Below, in pieces: positions 1 to 10,599 of a stretch of 20,000 nucleotides of DNA. How positions within the stretch are numbered: position 1 is the stretch's first letter; every line of letters begins with the position of its first letter. The DNA lies in NCBI GenBank assembly GCA_009760855.2, contig WPIO01000024.1:1557501-1577500 (forward strand), written 5' to 3'. The position numbers and the translations under genes are program-made. Origin of the DNA: Cristatella mucedo (Eukaryota > Bryozoa > Phylactolaemata > Cristatellidae). The notes under the pieces are model-generated. The model did no database searches, was not told the DNA's origin, and saw only the letters and a program-made list of their open reading frames with translations.

Positions 1-530
1 TAGCAAAGTTACAGTGCATATAGCTTTTTATAGCAAAATATAACATGTATTCCCAAAATATTAAGTCTGAATGGGCAGATTGAGGTATAGAAAAACAAAA
101 AAATGTACACCGTTCAGGGAACAGGGCATCCAAGATGCAGTTGCTAACCGATGCTGCCCAACTGTCCATTGGATCAGAAAATCAGGTTTGGTTGGCCACA
201 TAACCAGGCGATGGGCTGGGGTGGCTGCATACAGCGGGTCTGATAGCTGTCTAGTCACTAGTAGACGGTACTCATTCTAGCTGGCCAACTGCTACCTCCA
301 AGACGAAAAATCCCAATCTACGTTTCCTTAGCTAATCCAAGCTGAGCTTATCCACAGCCAGCTCGAATACATGTTTGGCAGTGGATTTTAAAACTACAGT
401 GCCACTTGCTCTGATGTCTAAAGCATCAAGTACTTGCATGGATCACAGAGCAGTGGTCTGGGGTGCATAGCAACAGCAAAACCCACCCATCCCATCCCCT
501 CCGGGACGGCAGTTCAAGGGGCTCGGCCTC
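1..530. other. No gene recognised
   Basis: Unique-looking DNA of mixed composition. The short open frames on both strands resemble no family I know and lack plausible splice context. Since the Ig gene on the minus strand is transcribed towards position 1, this stretch may be its intron. Confidence 0.5.
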
Positions 531-757
531 CTAGCCAGCCAAGGTGTAGGCAGGTCCCTCCCTCAACCCACCTATTTTAACCCATCTCCCAAGCAAGTGA
601 GCTTCGCACTGGGCAGAGCAATGCAGCAGTCTTTTGGGCAAGATTTCGGGCGCTGCGCCGGCGGGTCGCTGGCTCGCTGTCTCGCTGGCTCGGGTCGGCT
701 CGCTGCTGCATGCGGAGAGCAGCAGCGACAGCGGCGGCAGCAGCGCATGGTGCTCAC

Positions 758-1313
758 CTTTCACGGTGAGATGAGCTGCAGTGAGAGCGTAGCCCTCGCA
801 GTTTTCCGCTCGGCACTTGTAAAGCCCTGCGTCCGACAGTCGTATGTTGTCGATGTGCATCGAGACGGTGCCGTCTCGGGCTTCGTGCGAAAACTTGTAC
901 CTGGCCTCGTGGGTGATCTCCGCTTCATCCTTGAACCAGCGTATCACCGGCGGTGGGTAGCCGACGACCTGGCACTCGAATTTCCGGCTGGCCCCCACCA
1001 CTGCCGCAGCCTCGTCCGCCTCCATGGCGGCGGCGGCTGCTGCTGCCGCTGCTGCTGCTGCACCAGCTGCTGCACCAGCTGCAGCGGCTGCCGCTGCAGC
1101 AACCGCTGCCGACGAGACTGTGCACGCAGCAGCACAGCCAATCGGTCGCTGCCGGATGCTGGCCCAAAGGGCTGCCGGTGGAACGGGAAGAGTAGCTGCC
1201 GGCCGGGGCTGATGAGTGGCACGCGCCGAATGGCCGACTGCTGCTTCTCGTGCACTCCTCGCTCCTGAGAGGCTCCGGGGAGGCTCCGGGGTGGAGGAGG
1301 CTTCACCGGCGGG
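758..1313 (-). CDS. Internal exon encoding a poly-Ala linker and an I-set immunoglobulin domain
   Basis: Seen: an open frame of 185 codons plus one base, bounded by an acceptor (ctaac branch-like motif, then tttcag) just above 1313 and a strong donor, AAAG|gtgagc, at 758/757. Codons 1-71 are a low-complexity Pro/Ala/Ser/Arg linker. Codons 72-96 are an Ala run broken by two Gly. Codons about 97-185 form one Ig domain with Cys114, Trp126 (IRWFKD) and Cys167 inside DAGLYKC, which are the disulfide pair, core Trp and tyrosine corner of I-set domains. Known: such domains occur in cytoskeletal and muscle proteins (titin, kettin, UNC-89/obscurin, palladin, MLCK, SPEG) and bind actin, myosin or other Ig domains. 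Inference: part of a large multi-exon protein of this group; which one cannot be decided. The exon starts in phase 0 and leaves one base at the donor. The Met at codon 97 is probably internal. The exon is much more GC-rich than its surroundings. Confidence 0.8.
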
Positions 1314-2037
1314 CTGAAACGTGATATTTGTTAGCGCAATTTAGAAGATTATATCGCAGATAACGGGTGATTCTAATTATGCAGCTGCAGCAGCGAGTCT
1401 AGGAACACTATAGCCGACTGCAGTGGAGCAGTGGCAGCAGCCGTGCGAGGCTTAGGCTGCTGCTGGAATCTGCTTGCACTCGCAAGTGGTTAACAGAGCC
1501 CCTACTTGTCAGCTTTAGGAAGGCTTTAGAAAGCATTTAGAATGCACTTTCTAACGTTAACCAGTGGCATCCCTCTGTGCCCTTGTCTTTTACTTGTGCC
1601 GTTCCCGACCCTAAACCCTGTATCCTAGGCACGCTGTCCCTTGGATTCTCAGGTGCACACAAATAGATCTTTCTCCATATTTGCACTCTGTTTACACCAC
1701 GGTTTGAAAGCCAGCAATAAGGAAATGCATTGCGTCTTTCAGATCAGAGCACATTTAAGAGCATTTGCAACTTGGTCTGCCGGTTTTACTGCAACGACTA
1801 GCCGTTACAGAGAACAAGATCGAGTGGCTGCAGCTGCGTGCGGTGCCGTTGCATCAAGAACCTGAGGTTGCTCGAGCAAGCAATCAGCCGGCTCCAGTGC
1901 TTCGTGTGTGTCAGCTTGACAATCACCTGGCAGAGGCCTACCCATTTAGAGTCGGACTAAGGACTTTCCCTGTGGTGCATATGCAGGGCCGGTGCGTCTG
2001 AGAACGTCAGCCGTTATCATTTTGACTGGAGCATAAG
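1314..2037. other. Presumed intron or unique DNA upstream of the Ig exon
   Basis: On the minus strand this precedes the Ig exon. I see no second Ig domain and no recognisable coding exon. A 39-codon open stretch at 1809-1926 with weak splice-like ends is discussed under rejected items. Confidence 0.4.
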
Positions 2038-2480
2038 AATAATAATAATAATGCACTTGATAAAGCACCCTCAGAGAACTTAATCTCTCTCTAGGCGCTT
2101 TACATTTGCTGCAAAGGGAAATGCAATTGAATGGTGAGTAATATCATGCTTGATAAGCAAACAGAATGAATAACATGGTTAGGGGTGACATGCACAGGGT
2201 CAGCATGCAAATGTGGTTAGTGGCAGCATGCACAGTGTCAGTACGCATAAGCACGTGAAGGACGAATCACTGGGACCCACTAAATGCTGTCCTAAATAAG
2301 TGTGTTTTAAGTTCTTTTTAAATGTGGTCAAGTCAGGGGATGTTCTGACGCAGGTCGGGAGGGAGTTCCAGGCTTTGGGAGCATACGAACTAAATGCATG
2401 GTCTCCAAAGGATTTGAGGTTTGTACGAGGTATTTGTAGACTGTTGGATTCCGAAAAGCGGGTGGTAATCGAATATCGAT
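2038..2480 (-). mobile_element. CR1/L2-type LINE (family I), 5'-truncated 3' end
   Basis: Read on the minus strand from about 2470 to 2285, one frame gives the extreme C-terminus of a non-LTR reverse transcriptase ORF, with GDHAFSSYAPKAWNSLP followed by RTSPDLTTFKKNLK. This is the 'GDRAFS..AP.LWNSLP' signature found at the end of CR1/L2-like ORF2. It is followed by about 180 bp of 3' UTR, a stem-loop (2055-2105) and a tail of five ATT units (2038-2052). The plus-strand LINE at 14302-14626 shows the same order and closely related protein (GDRAISFYASKALNSLPKH). Nothing upstream of about 2480 continues the element. Confidence 0.8.
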
Positions 2481-2506
2481 AATCGAATATCGGTAATCGA
2501 ATCGGG
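2466..2506. repeat. Short 14-bp tandem repeat
   Basis: Unit taatcgaatatcg(a/g) occurs twice, with a shortened third copy, at the junction where the LINE fragment stops. A further cgaat occurs at 2512-2516. Confidence 0.75.
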
Positions 2507-2516
2507 TAGCATCGAA

Positions 2517-3085
2517 TTTTTCAGGCATGGCAGCTTGCACACCTTAGATTTGATGTTTAATCGGCATCGTTGTTAGGTGTTTATGACAGGCTGCTATAGT
2601 GCAGGCATCTACCTTCTCCAGAACGACTTAGCACTTGTAGCGGTGCAACGTATGTAAGCATTTGTAATTTCATCACGATATGTGACCTGGTGAGCATGAG
2701 CAGTTTTGGCAAAGCTCTTGGTCATGTGATGTACCGTGCAGATTGTGCTGCAGAATTTGTGGCACCATTTTGCAGCCAATTTTCGAAGTCTGTAGAATTA
2801 GTACAGGTACATTAACACAATGCTATGCACCTGTAAACGCAGAATTAGGCTGGACCAGATAACAGCTGAGCAGTAATCACATCAAAATAAACAAGCTGAA
2901 AAATGACCAGTGACAAAAATCTCTCTTACTCTTTAGAGCAGCTGCATGCAAGAGCTATTGATTCATTTCACTAGCATGCATTTTTTTATTTTACAGAAAA
3001 AAACACTCAGATAAGCAGCTGTCGAGGGCTCTGCATGACGTCTACGTGCTATAACGAGATGTGCCACTCGCCGTCTTTCCCTCCC

Positions 3086-3089
<4 letters not shown>
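2517..3089. other. No gene recognised
   Basis: AT-leaning sequence without a long open frame, a recognisable repeat or an RNA gene. Confidence 0.5.

Positions 3090-3158
<69 letters not shown>
3090..3158. repeat. Compound microsatellite (CT)n-(AT)n
   Basis: About 15 CT units run directly into 19 AT units ending at 3158. The array abuts the 3' end of the minus-strand LINE fragment at 3159. Confidence 0.97.
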
Positions 3159-3161
<3 letters not shown>

Positions 3162-3514
3162 ATGTAATGTATCTCCGTCTGTAACTCCACAAAGCCATAA
3201 AGACTCTGTTGGGCAGGAGAGTTTTGAATAGCCCACTCATAGCCCAAGCGGCTTTCGGTGAGCATTCGCAAGCCAACAGACTTCGTCTCACGCAACAAAG
3301 AGAAAGTGGGAAGTATAGCAGAGTCGGGAGAGCAGTTGAGGTAGTGAGTAGCATGGAAGTAGCAGCTCAGGACCTCTGAAAAGGATGAGCCATAGTCGGC
3401 AGCAGGAGAGTAGTTGTCGTTGCATAAGAATTGTGGAAGCGAGTTCCACAGTCTAGGACCTGCAGAGCTAAAGCTTCTGTCGCCAATTGTCTTTAAGCAG
3501 AGAATGGAGCAGCG
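3159..3514 (-). mobile_element. LINE family II fragment (3' region), minus strand
   Basis: This closely matches 18066-18420 base for base over long runs. Both contain gcagcaggagagtagttgtc and the gaagcg.tttccacagtctagg motif, which on the minus strand encodes the 'GDRSFCSTGPRLWKSLP' end of a CR1/L2-like reverse transcriptase ORF. The copy is cut at its 5' side exactly where a CT microsatellite begins (about 3515), and its 3' end meets the (AT)n array. No intact frame remains. Confidence 0.8.
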
Positions 3515-3524
3515 ACTCTCTCTT

Positions 3525-3579
<55 letters not shown>

Positions 3580-3708
3580 ATCTATCTATCTCTCTCTCCT
3601 CTCTATCGGTTTCTCTGGCACCATCGCATCATGTCTCCTTTGTCCTCTCTCTCTCCTACCCATTCTCATCGCTTTCTTTTTCTATTTCCCTTTCCATCCC
3701 CTTGCTTG

Positions 3709-3804
<96 letters not shown>

Positions 3805-3826
3805 GCACACACACACACTCTCTCTC

Positions 3827-3892
<66 letters not shown>

Positions 3893-3948
3893 ACTCTATC
3901 TCTCCCTCCCTCCCTTTCTCCATCTCTCTCTCTGCTCGTTATTCTATG
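3515..3948. repeat. Microsatellite cluster: (CT)n, (CA)n, (CT)n
   Basis: (CT)n at about 3516-3599 with TTTC and TCTA interruptions, a pyrimidine-rich stretch to about 3709, (CA) of about 46 units at 3710-3802, a second short CA run, then (CT)n to about 3935. Long open frames of Ser/Leu, His/Thr and Arg/Glu across it are artefacts of the dinucleotide repeats. Confidence 0.97.
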
Positions 3949-4018
3949 ACCTGTGCATCTGCTTCATGCTTCCCAAGAAGTTTTGAAAGTCATTAGTTCC
4001 TTCGATGCAGTTCATAGG

Positions 4019-5156
<1,138 letters not shown>

Positions 5157-5190
<34 letters not shown>
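5157..5190. repeat. (GA)n microsatellite
   Basis: About 17 uninterrupted AG units. Confidence 0.97.
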
Positions 5191-5193
<3 letters not shown>

Positions 5194-5535
5194 AAGTCTC
5201 TGTAGCATGTAACTGCATCACCTATGCTTTCTGATGACAGCATAACTGACAATGCGAAATGAGTTACTATGGCTACCAGCAAGCCCATATTTTTAATGGA
5301 TTCTTCTGTCACAACAAATGACAAATGTCTCACAATCAGTAAGCATAAGGAAGGCTAACTAAAAGACCAAATCCTGCGTGTTAGGTACAACCATGGTGTA
5401 GGAACTTTTCTTCAGGCGAAAAACCTTGCAGCTCTTGCATACTATAGCAGTGACATGTCTCATGCTATCCCTGGCAAAACTCTGCGATCTTCAAGTGGGC
5501 CGATGCTCTGTAAAATAGAAAAACTTAATTCACTT
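5191..5535. other. No gene recognised
   Basis: AT-leaning sequence; no recognisable protein, RNA gene or repeat. Confidence 0.5.
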
Positions 5536-5678
5536 CATGGCACGCTAAGAGAACTTGATATCTTGATTCAGACACTTCACGTATGCCACAGGGCTTGAGC
5601 CACGACCTCGGTCATCATATACATTCACCTTGACCTCGGTCGTCAAGGGCAAGCACCATAACCACTGGCCAAACCAGC
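5536..5678 (-). mobile_element. tRNA-derived SINE, type A, with LINE-like 3' tail
   Basis: Read on the minus strand: a tRNA-like head with an A-box-like segment (5651-5670, ggccagtggttatggtgc) and a B-box-like segment (5591-5603, gtggctcaagccc), then gtggcatacgtgaag, then a tail with atcaagttctcttagcgtgc (5538-5560). The tail corresponds to the stem-loop at the 3' end of LINE family I. The same order occurs at 7165-7305 and 19308-19442. These boxes are degenerate, so this is an old copy. Confidence 0.65.
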
Positions 5679-5825
5679 TCGGCTCTTTCTGCAGCATCTC
5701 TAGGATCCAATGTAGGCTCTCATCCCTACTGTACGCCACTCCTTCAGTGGCTCACTCGAGCTCGTGATAAACCACCTTGTATGCTCTCATTTCAGGGTAG
5801 TAATATTATAAGCTGGTTTAGCAGT

Positions 5826-5963
5826 CTCATTTATCTAGCAGCAGAACAGCCTTAACGGCTGTCACCACCGCTTGCAGGTGGCAATAAAATAGGATCGCTC
5901 ACCGCAAGATTCAGACCCACGACCTCGTTCATGGAGAGCAAGCATTCAGCAGCCACCCATATT
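5826..5963 (-). mobile_element. tRNA-derived SINE, type B
   Basis: On the minus strand a B-box-like segment (gtgggtctgaatcttgcgg, about 5901-5920) is followed by gcgatcctattttattgcca, a short hairpin (ccacctgcaagcggtgg) and ttaaggctgttctgctgct. The same body is found at about 15107-15262 (minus) and 16872-17000 (plus), where the B box is canonical. The A-box region is eroded in this copy. Confidence 0.7.
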
Positions 5964-6179
5964 CATCATCAGAGATCGGGTACAAGTTTCAATGCGGCTT
6001 AATAACTTCCAGTGGTAGTTTTGTGAAAGTTTATGGTCTTTATTAAGAAGAGGGCTCTCATAGAAAATCCCATATGCAACCGCTGGCAAGAAATAATTTC
6101 TCTGTACAAGAAAAATAAAAACTCGCCTAGAATCATTACTAAAGTAGAAAGTTTAATTCTCGTCACTGTACTTTTCCAT
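5964..6179. other. No gene recognised
   Basis: AT-rich stretch between a SINE and the next LINE copy; short frames only. Confidence 0.5.
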
Positions 6180-7130
6180 TATTATGTATACGTGTGTATG
6201 TATTATGTATGTCGGTACGCATTATGGTAGTATTTCCATATGTATCTCAGTCTATCTCTCCACAACGCTGCACAGATTAAGTGGGTATTATTCGGGAGAG
6301 TTTTGTCTAGCATAGTCCAACCCTGAGCGGCTTTTAGTGGTATGCATTCGGCAGCCAACAGACTTCATTTCAAGCAACAGGGAACAAAGAAAAAGTGCGA
6401 ACCATAGTTGAGCCACTAGGGCAGCCGAGTAAGTGAATGGTATCAAAGTAGTGGCCCAGGATTGCTGGAAAGAAATTGCCACACTCAGCAGAGGGAAATA
6501 TGTCATTGCATGACAGTTTTGGATGGGATTTCCACAGTCTAGCAGCTGCAGAGAATAAGAACTTTAAATGAATAATTGAACAGCTAATCTATTTTCCTGA
6601 GATGACCTGAAACTGCTGCAGAAGTTCAGATAGTTATTAGTGACGTAATCCATGGTAGCATTTTTGGGCAGAATAGGAATTTCGCTCTGTTTGCATTGAC
6701 CAACCAGGAGCCGATACAAGTATGAAAATCTCTCGCATTTATTAACGAACTTTGCAGCCACATTCAAAGCCAACTGTGCTGACGATGTAGCTTCTTTCGT
6801 TGGCCTTACCAATGCTGAATTACTGTTTTCCAGTCTAGATAGGACTGGAAACCTAGTGTGGTCTTTAGCCAGTCACTATTATGAGTGGTCCGAAATCTGG
6901 ACAGGCATCCAACATGATGACTAGCTGTGCAGCTGGTGGTCTCGATAAAATTTGTAAATGTCAAGAAGTCATCACATGCAAAACCTAAATTGCGAGCGAC
7001 GGTCGCACTGCGGCACTCTTAATTAGGAGAGCATAGTCATTTATTTCAGCCAAACGTTTAGGGTTTTTGTAAGTAGATGCATAAATAAATTAACCAACTT
7101 CTAGAATTGAATGTCTGCAAAGAGTTCAGT
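6180..7130 (-). mobile_element. LINE family II copy, decayed, minus strand
   Basis: Aligns by eye with 18066-19020: shared blocks include gccaacagacttcat, gatttccacagtctag and, at 6590-6830, the stretch upstream of the reverse transcriptase C-terminus (frame with ALNVAAKFVNKCERFSYLYR). Many indels break every frame. It is more diverged than the 18057-19265 copy, so it is probably an older insertion. The 5' end is lost at about 7130, where the tail of a type-A SINE begins. Confidence 0.7.
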
Positions 7131-7305
7131 TAATACCAATAATAGTAATATAATTCACTTTTATATCACCCTAAGAGAACATAATCTCTATTAAAGCATT
7201 TCACATAAGCCTCGGTGCTCGAGCCCATGTCAACGGTCAGAAAGACATTAATTAACCTTGACATTGATCGAGGCGAAGACCTTAACTACTGGGCTAACTG
7301 CCACA
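7131..7305 (-). mobile_element. tRNA-derived SINE, type A
   Basis: On the minus strand: A-box-like gttagcccagtagttaagg (about 7280-7300), B-box-like tgggctcgagcacc (7214-7227), then aggcttatgtgaaatgcttt, then the LINE-type stem-loop with agagatta and gttctcttagggtg, and an AT-rich tail with an (att)-like run to about 7135. The A-box segment is close to the tRNA consensus TRGYNNARNGG. Confidence 0.7.
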
Positions 7306-7969
7306 CTGTCAATTGCCGGGGCTGCTTGTAACGGCTTGAAAGACTCACAAATACAGCTGGATGTCTTTGGTATAGAAGCGGCAACCGATTGTATCAGCTT
7401 GAATTAGTTTTACCGGGAAGCGCTGTATAATGGAAAACCGCAAAGAATCGAAAGCAGACCCTTGCAGAGTTTCACGGGTGATAGGTCTAATGGACTACTC
7501 TTCCAACCCACGCATGATACGAGCTGTACGGACACGGTCGGGCTAGTTCATTCGAACTGCGCCAGAGCCTGATGAACCAGACTCGCTGCATATCAAAGTC
7601 GTTCAATTCGCACCTTGCGATCAAGAGTGTCTAATGCTACCCATGTATAGAGGGAAACTAAGGCAGTGAGGGTGACCATTATCATAGCTACCTAGAATGT
7701 CATTGATCATCCCGAGGAGAGCGGTTTTAGTTGAATGGTGCCGCTTGAAACCGTCATTTTCCTTCGAAATTGTTGTCTGTCCGAAACCGTAAAAAGTACG
7801 AGGGCAGCATGTAGAGCTTAAAAGAGCAAAATGGCAATCAGTTGTTCTGTTAAAAGCAAAAGGCAGTTGTGAACAACAAAGACTTTAATTCAATACGATA
7901 TTTTCGGAAATTCCTGGAAAGCAGATGCTAAATATTTCTGCAATCCTCTATAGAAGCGATGGCCCGTAA
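7306..7969. other. No gene recognised
   Basis: Mixed-composition DNA without a convincing frame, RNA gene or repeat that I can identify. Confidence 0.5.
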
Positions 7970-8395
7970 TACTTGCAGCTTTTACAAATGGAAGCTCCTT
8001 GTTAACCGTTGCCTGCTTAAGTGACCGCTCCATATTTTTTGCTAATTGTACAGACGACAGATTTACGTTACTTGCTGAACGCACAGGTGACGAATCCGGA
8101 ATACTCGATGATTTCGCATATTACAGAGCAGCATTACCTGCTGATTGTGCAGACGACATCTCCACCAGCTTATTAAATGGGTGACTGCTCCACATTACTC
8201 CCCCGATTGAGCAAGTGACACCTCCACATTACTCGCTGACTGCACAGTTGACACTCCAGTATTACTCGGTTCTTGCATTGGGTGACAATCTCCATATTAC
8301 CTAAAGATGTTAGATGGGACTGCTCCAAATTACTCGAAGATTGCTCTCACGACACCGCCATATTGGTTGATGATTGGGCAGATGCTACGTTTTAT
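7970..8395. repeat. Degenerate minisatellite, unit about 33 bp, about 12 copies
   Basis: Successive segments follow the pattern ctccatattactcg(a/c)tgattgc..aggtgaca with units of about 29-36 bp. Examples start near 8028 (ctccatattttttgctaat), 8189 (ctccacattactcccccg), 8222 (ctccacattactcgctgac), 8290 (ctccatattacctaaagat) and 8323 (ctccaaattactcgaagat). Units differ from each other at many positions, so the array is old. No unit-spanning frame stays open through the whole array on either strand, although a minus frame is open at 7890-8084. Confidence 0.75.
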
Positions 8396-8535
8396 TCAAT
8401 GCCTTCATATTGTGAGAGCAGCTCTCATTAAGCCGCAGTAAACTTGTAAATCATACATTGAATTTCTATACAATAAAAGTAAGCACGGCTACAATCTAGT
8501 ACTCGAAACATAAACTGCCATTGGATAAAAATATT

Positions 8536-8600
8536 AGGTCATTTAATAGCACCCTAAGATAACGTAATCTCTATCCGGTGCTTTACAACTCTCTGAAAGA
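8536..8600 (-). mobile_element. 3' stem-loop tail of LINE family I or type-A SINE, minus strand
   Basis: On the minus strand: gtaaagcaccggatagagat, tacgttatcttagggtgct, then an AT-rich tail. This is the conserved 3' terminal hairpin shared with 2055-2105, 7165-7200 and 15357-15435. It could be the end of the same LINE copy whose palm domain is at 8731-9018, with the sequence between deleted. Confidence 0.65.
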
Positions 8601-8730
8601 GAATCAATACTCAAGGGAAAGTGCATGCAAAATATCTAGCATGCAAAAAGCAAAGAATTCTCTCATATTCCAGATTGCTGAAGCTATTACGACGAATAGT
8701 ACAACTATACTGTCATCACCTGGAACTATG

Positions 8731-9018
8731 TTAACTGAACCAATCTAGAGAGTTTGGACTTCCAACTTTCGATTCCATAACTACTTGGTGAGTCTTAACG
8801 GTGCTGAGCTTCAAGGCGTTAGCAGCCATCAAAGTGCGAATGCCGCCAATGCATGCAGCAGTGGAACTGCGTGAGTCGTATGAGGAGCGAGGCTTCCATG
8901 AGTCGAGGGATTGGTAGAGCGTCGTCGGCGTAGAAACGACAGCCCAGATTGTGTTTTGAGAAGATGACTCCGACGGATGATCGACGGCCGTTTGCTTGCA
9001 CAGCCTAACATCTCTCAC
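8731..9018 (-). pseudogene. Non-LTR reverse transcriptase palm fragment with YADD motif
   Basis: The minus strand encodes, across two frames, GCRFYADDAL (YADD codons at 8921-8932) and, about 30 codons downstream, IRTLMAANALKLSTVKTHQVVM. This is the motif pair FYADD and W-M..N-LKLN..KT that is diagnostic of CR1/L2/Jockey-type reverse transcriptases. YADD carries the two catalytic metal-binding aspartates. A frameshift between the two motifs and the missing finger and thumb regions make this a dead fragment. Confidence 0.8.
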
Positions 9019-9102
9019 TGAGTGTGCACCTATCCGAGTTTAGAGCTTTGCCGACGATACCTAGGCGTGTGGAAAGGCGCTCCATGAGACGCAGTTTGTA
9101 TC
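9019..9102. other. Unassigned spacer
   Basis: Short spacer between the reverse transcriptase fragment and the Tigger end; nothing recognised. Confidence 0.4.
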
Positions 9103-9827
9103 CAGCGGTGTCTTGACTTACTGGTTTAATTCATTATCTATGGCGGAGCTCGTAACTCCAATTACTCGCATGCCAAATCAATTTTTCCTGTTGAGATGCC
9201 ACTAATCCGTTCCGAACCCCAAAAACACAACGATTGTTATCACAAGGGATTAAATTTAAAATGACTTATGAATAGCTAATATTTTATTTTTAAAAAAACA
9301 ATACAATCGAATGTACTGAAATACAATGGTTTTTATTAAGTATGATGTACGGCATTTACCTTGGAGATGAGATGACTCGAAGATGTTAATGGATTTGGAA
9401 GAGAAAGAGGGGAATGAATAACTGATTCTTATTCGCTGATTTGTGTCCTTTTCGCCACGTTCTCCTCACTTTCGTCTGCAGAAATGTTTGATAAAAACCT
9501 GTTCAATGAAGTCTGTTTCATCCGCCCTTTCAGAATGTTTGTGAAATGAGTTAGGCAAGTGTCATTAAATAAATAGCTTCGACGCACGCCCGGTTGCATC
9601 TTTTTCATCAACTTTTTTTTGAATAGTCTGGAGCTTTCTCCCACTTTCCAAAATTTCTTTTATCTCAATTGTAGCGCTAACCTCCTCGGCGTTACCTATT
9701 TCCTGAAAAACCTCCGTGTTCGCCGGCGAAACGCTCGATTTATTGTTTTTTTCGGCTGCGTTTCCGGATATTGCTTCTTGCTGCAAGCCAACGCAAGCTG
9801 TTGGTGACACCCAATCGCTCGTCCAGG
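9103..9827 (-). mobile_element. pogo/Tigger-type DNA transposon relic (C-terminal part and 3' end), minus strand
   Basis: The minus strand encodes in one frame EIKEILESGRKLQTIQKKVD then ATGRASKLF, and in the next frame LFNDTCLTHFTNILKGR followed by MKQTSLNRFLS. This matches the pattern at the C-terminus of Tigger/TIGD1-like DDE transposases (EI..IL..W..VQ..V....P.K....R...LFND....HF..ILK.R.KQ.SLDRFL). A 4-base insertion-like change at the LF junction shifts the frame. Downstream, after about 200 AT-rich bases, the plus strand at 9103-9222 reads cagcggtgtcttgacttact, later gagctcgtaactcc, as expected for a Tigger terminal repeat. A TA lies two bases outside it. The N-terminal DNA-binding and catalytic regions are absent here. 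Confidence 0.7.
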
Positions 9828-10142
9828 CAGCGGCGGAGCCCAAGGGCAGGGGGCATTAACCCACCCCCCCCCCAATAGCGAGGCAGCGACCTGGGCCCCC
9901 CCCCCCCACTATTCCTCTCCTATGCTCCGTCGACTGTCGCCAATGACAAAATCATATCTTACTTCCACACGATGAGAAACCGCAGAGTTCGCGTCGCATG
10001 AACGCTGCGCTTTTTCGGTGCAATTTTTCATTAGTGACGGGTCTACTCCCCCCCCCGATGTTATAATCTTGTGGATCTTACCTCAACATTAAAATGTTGC
10101 ACATCCTTCCGCTCCCAGATGAAAATCCTGGCTCTGTCACTG
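9828..10142. mobile_element. Probable non-autonomous DNA transposon (MITE) with CAGYGRCRGAGCC ends
   Basis: The left end (9828) reads cagcggcggagcc and the right end, inverted (10142), reads cagtgacagagcc: 10 of 13 match. The interior of 315 bp has no coding capacity and carries three long C runs (about 9862, 9896, 10048), which mirror the G-rich subterminal DNA common beside such ends. Flanking 8-mers cgtccagg and cgtacaaa agree at only 5 of 8 positions, so a hAT-type target duplication is weak. It interrupts sequence next to the Tigger relic. Confidence 0.5.
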
Positions 10143-10599
10143 CGTACAAATACACAAAGCTCCTGCAATGTGAAGCCTTATAGAATTTCTTGGCTCATTC
10201 AAAAAATTTCTGGAACCAGAAATTTTGAAACTTTGTAAAAGAGCTCATTCCTATCTTCAGCGCCAACCTCACCTCTCTGTGGAACAAGCAAGTGCCTCCA
10301 CCAGCAAGCATGCCTGGCACGTCCTCAGCGCCGGCAGCAGACGGATCCTTTGAACATTATAATATTCCTTTGAAGATTCACAGCCTGCCTGCAATTCGAG
10401 ATAGATACAGTGATTCACTTTTTAATTCGAACTATATTAATATACTAAGAACGAAACTCGTTTTTTGATCACACGCTCATTCATGTACTAGCTCTTTGAA
10501 GTGTATTGTCCGGAGTGCTTAAAACGACTATTAACCATCACTACTTCTTTAAAGATCCTTGAATCTTCCCCTCGACAAGCACGGAGGATATACATTTCA
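10143..10599. other. No gene recognised; possibly eroded 5' part of the LINE
   Basis: AT-rich DNA without readable protein motifs. The recognisable LINE protein starts after about 10600, so some of this may be its diverged upstream sequence. Confidence 0.4.

Noticed and set aside
597-1268. 223-codon plus-strand frame opposite the Ig exon, and other frames over the GCN repeat
   Set aside because: Antisense shadow of the GC-rich Ig exon; Cys/Arg-rich and Pro/Leu/Gln-rich runs come from the GCN repeat, and the Ig frame has splice sites and conserved domain residues.
1809-1926. Minus-strand 39-codon open stretch (VIVKLTHTKHWSRL, then NLRFLMQRHRTQLQPLDL) with ccag and gtaac at its ends
   Set aside because: It looks protein-like but the splice signals are weak, its donor phase does not fit the phase-0 Ig exon directly, and I recognise no family.
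8819-9011. Three overlapping minus-strand frames of about 60 codons
   Set aside because: They are the alternate frames of one frameshifted LINE reverse transcriptase fragment, annotated as such.
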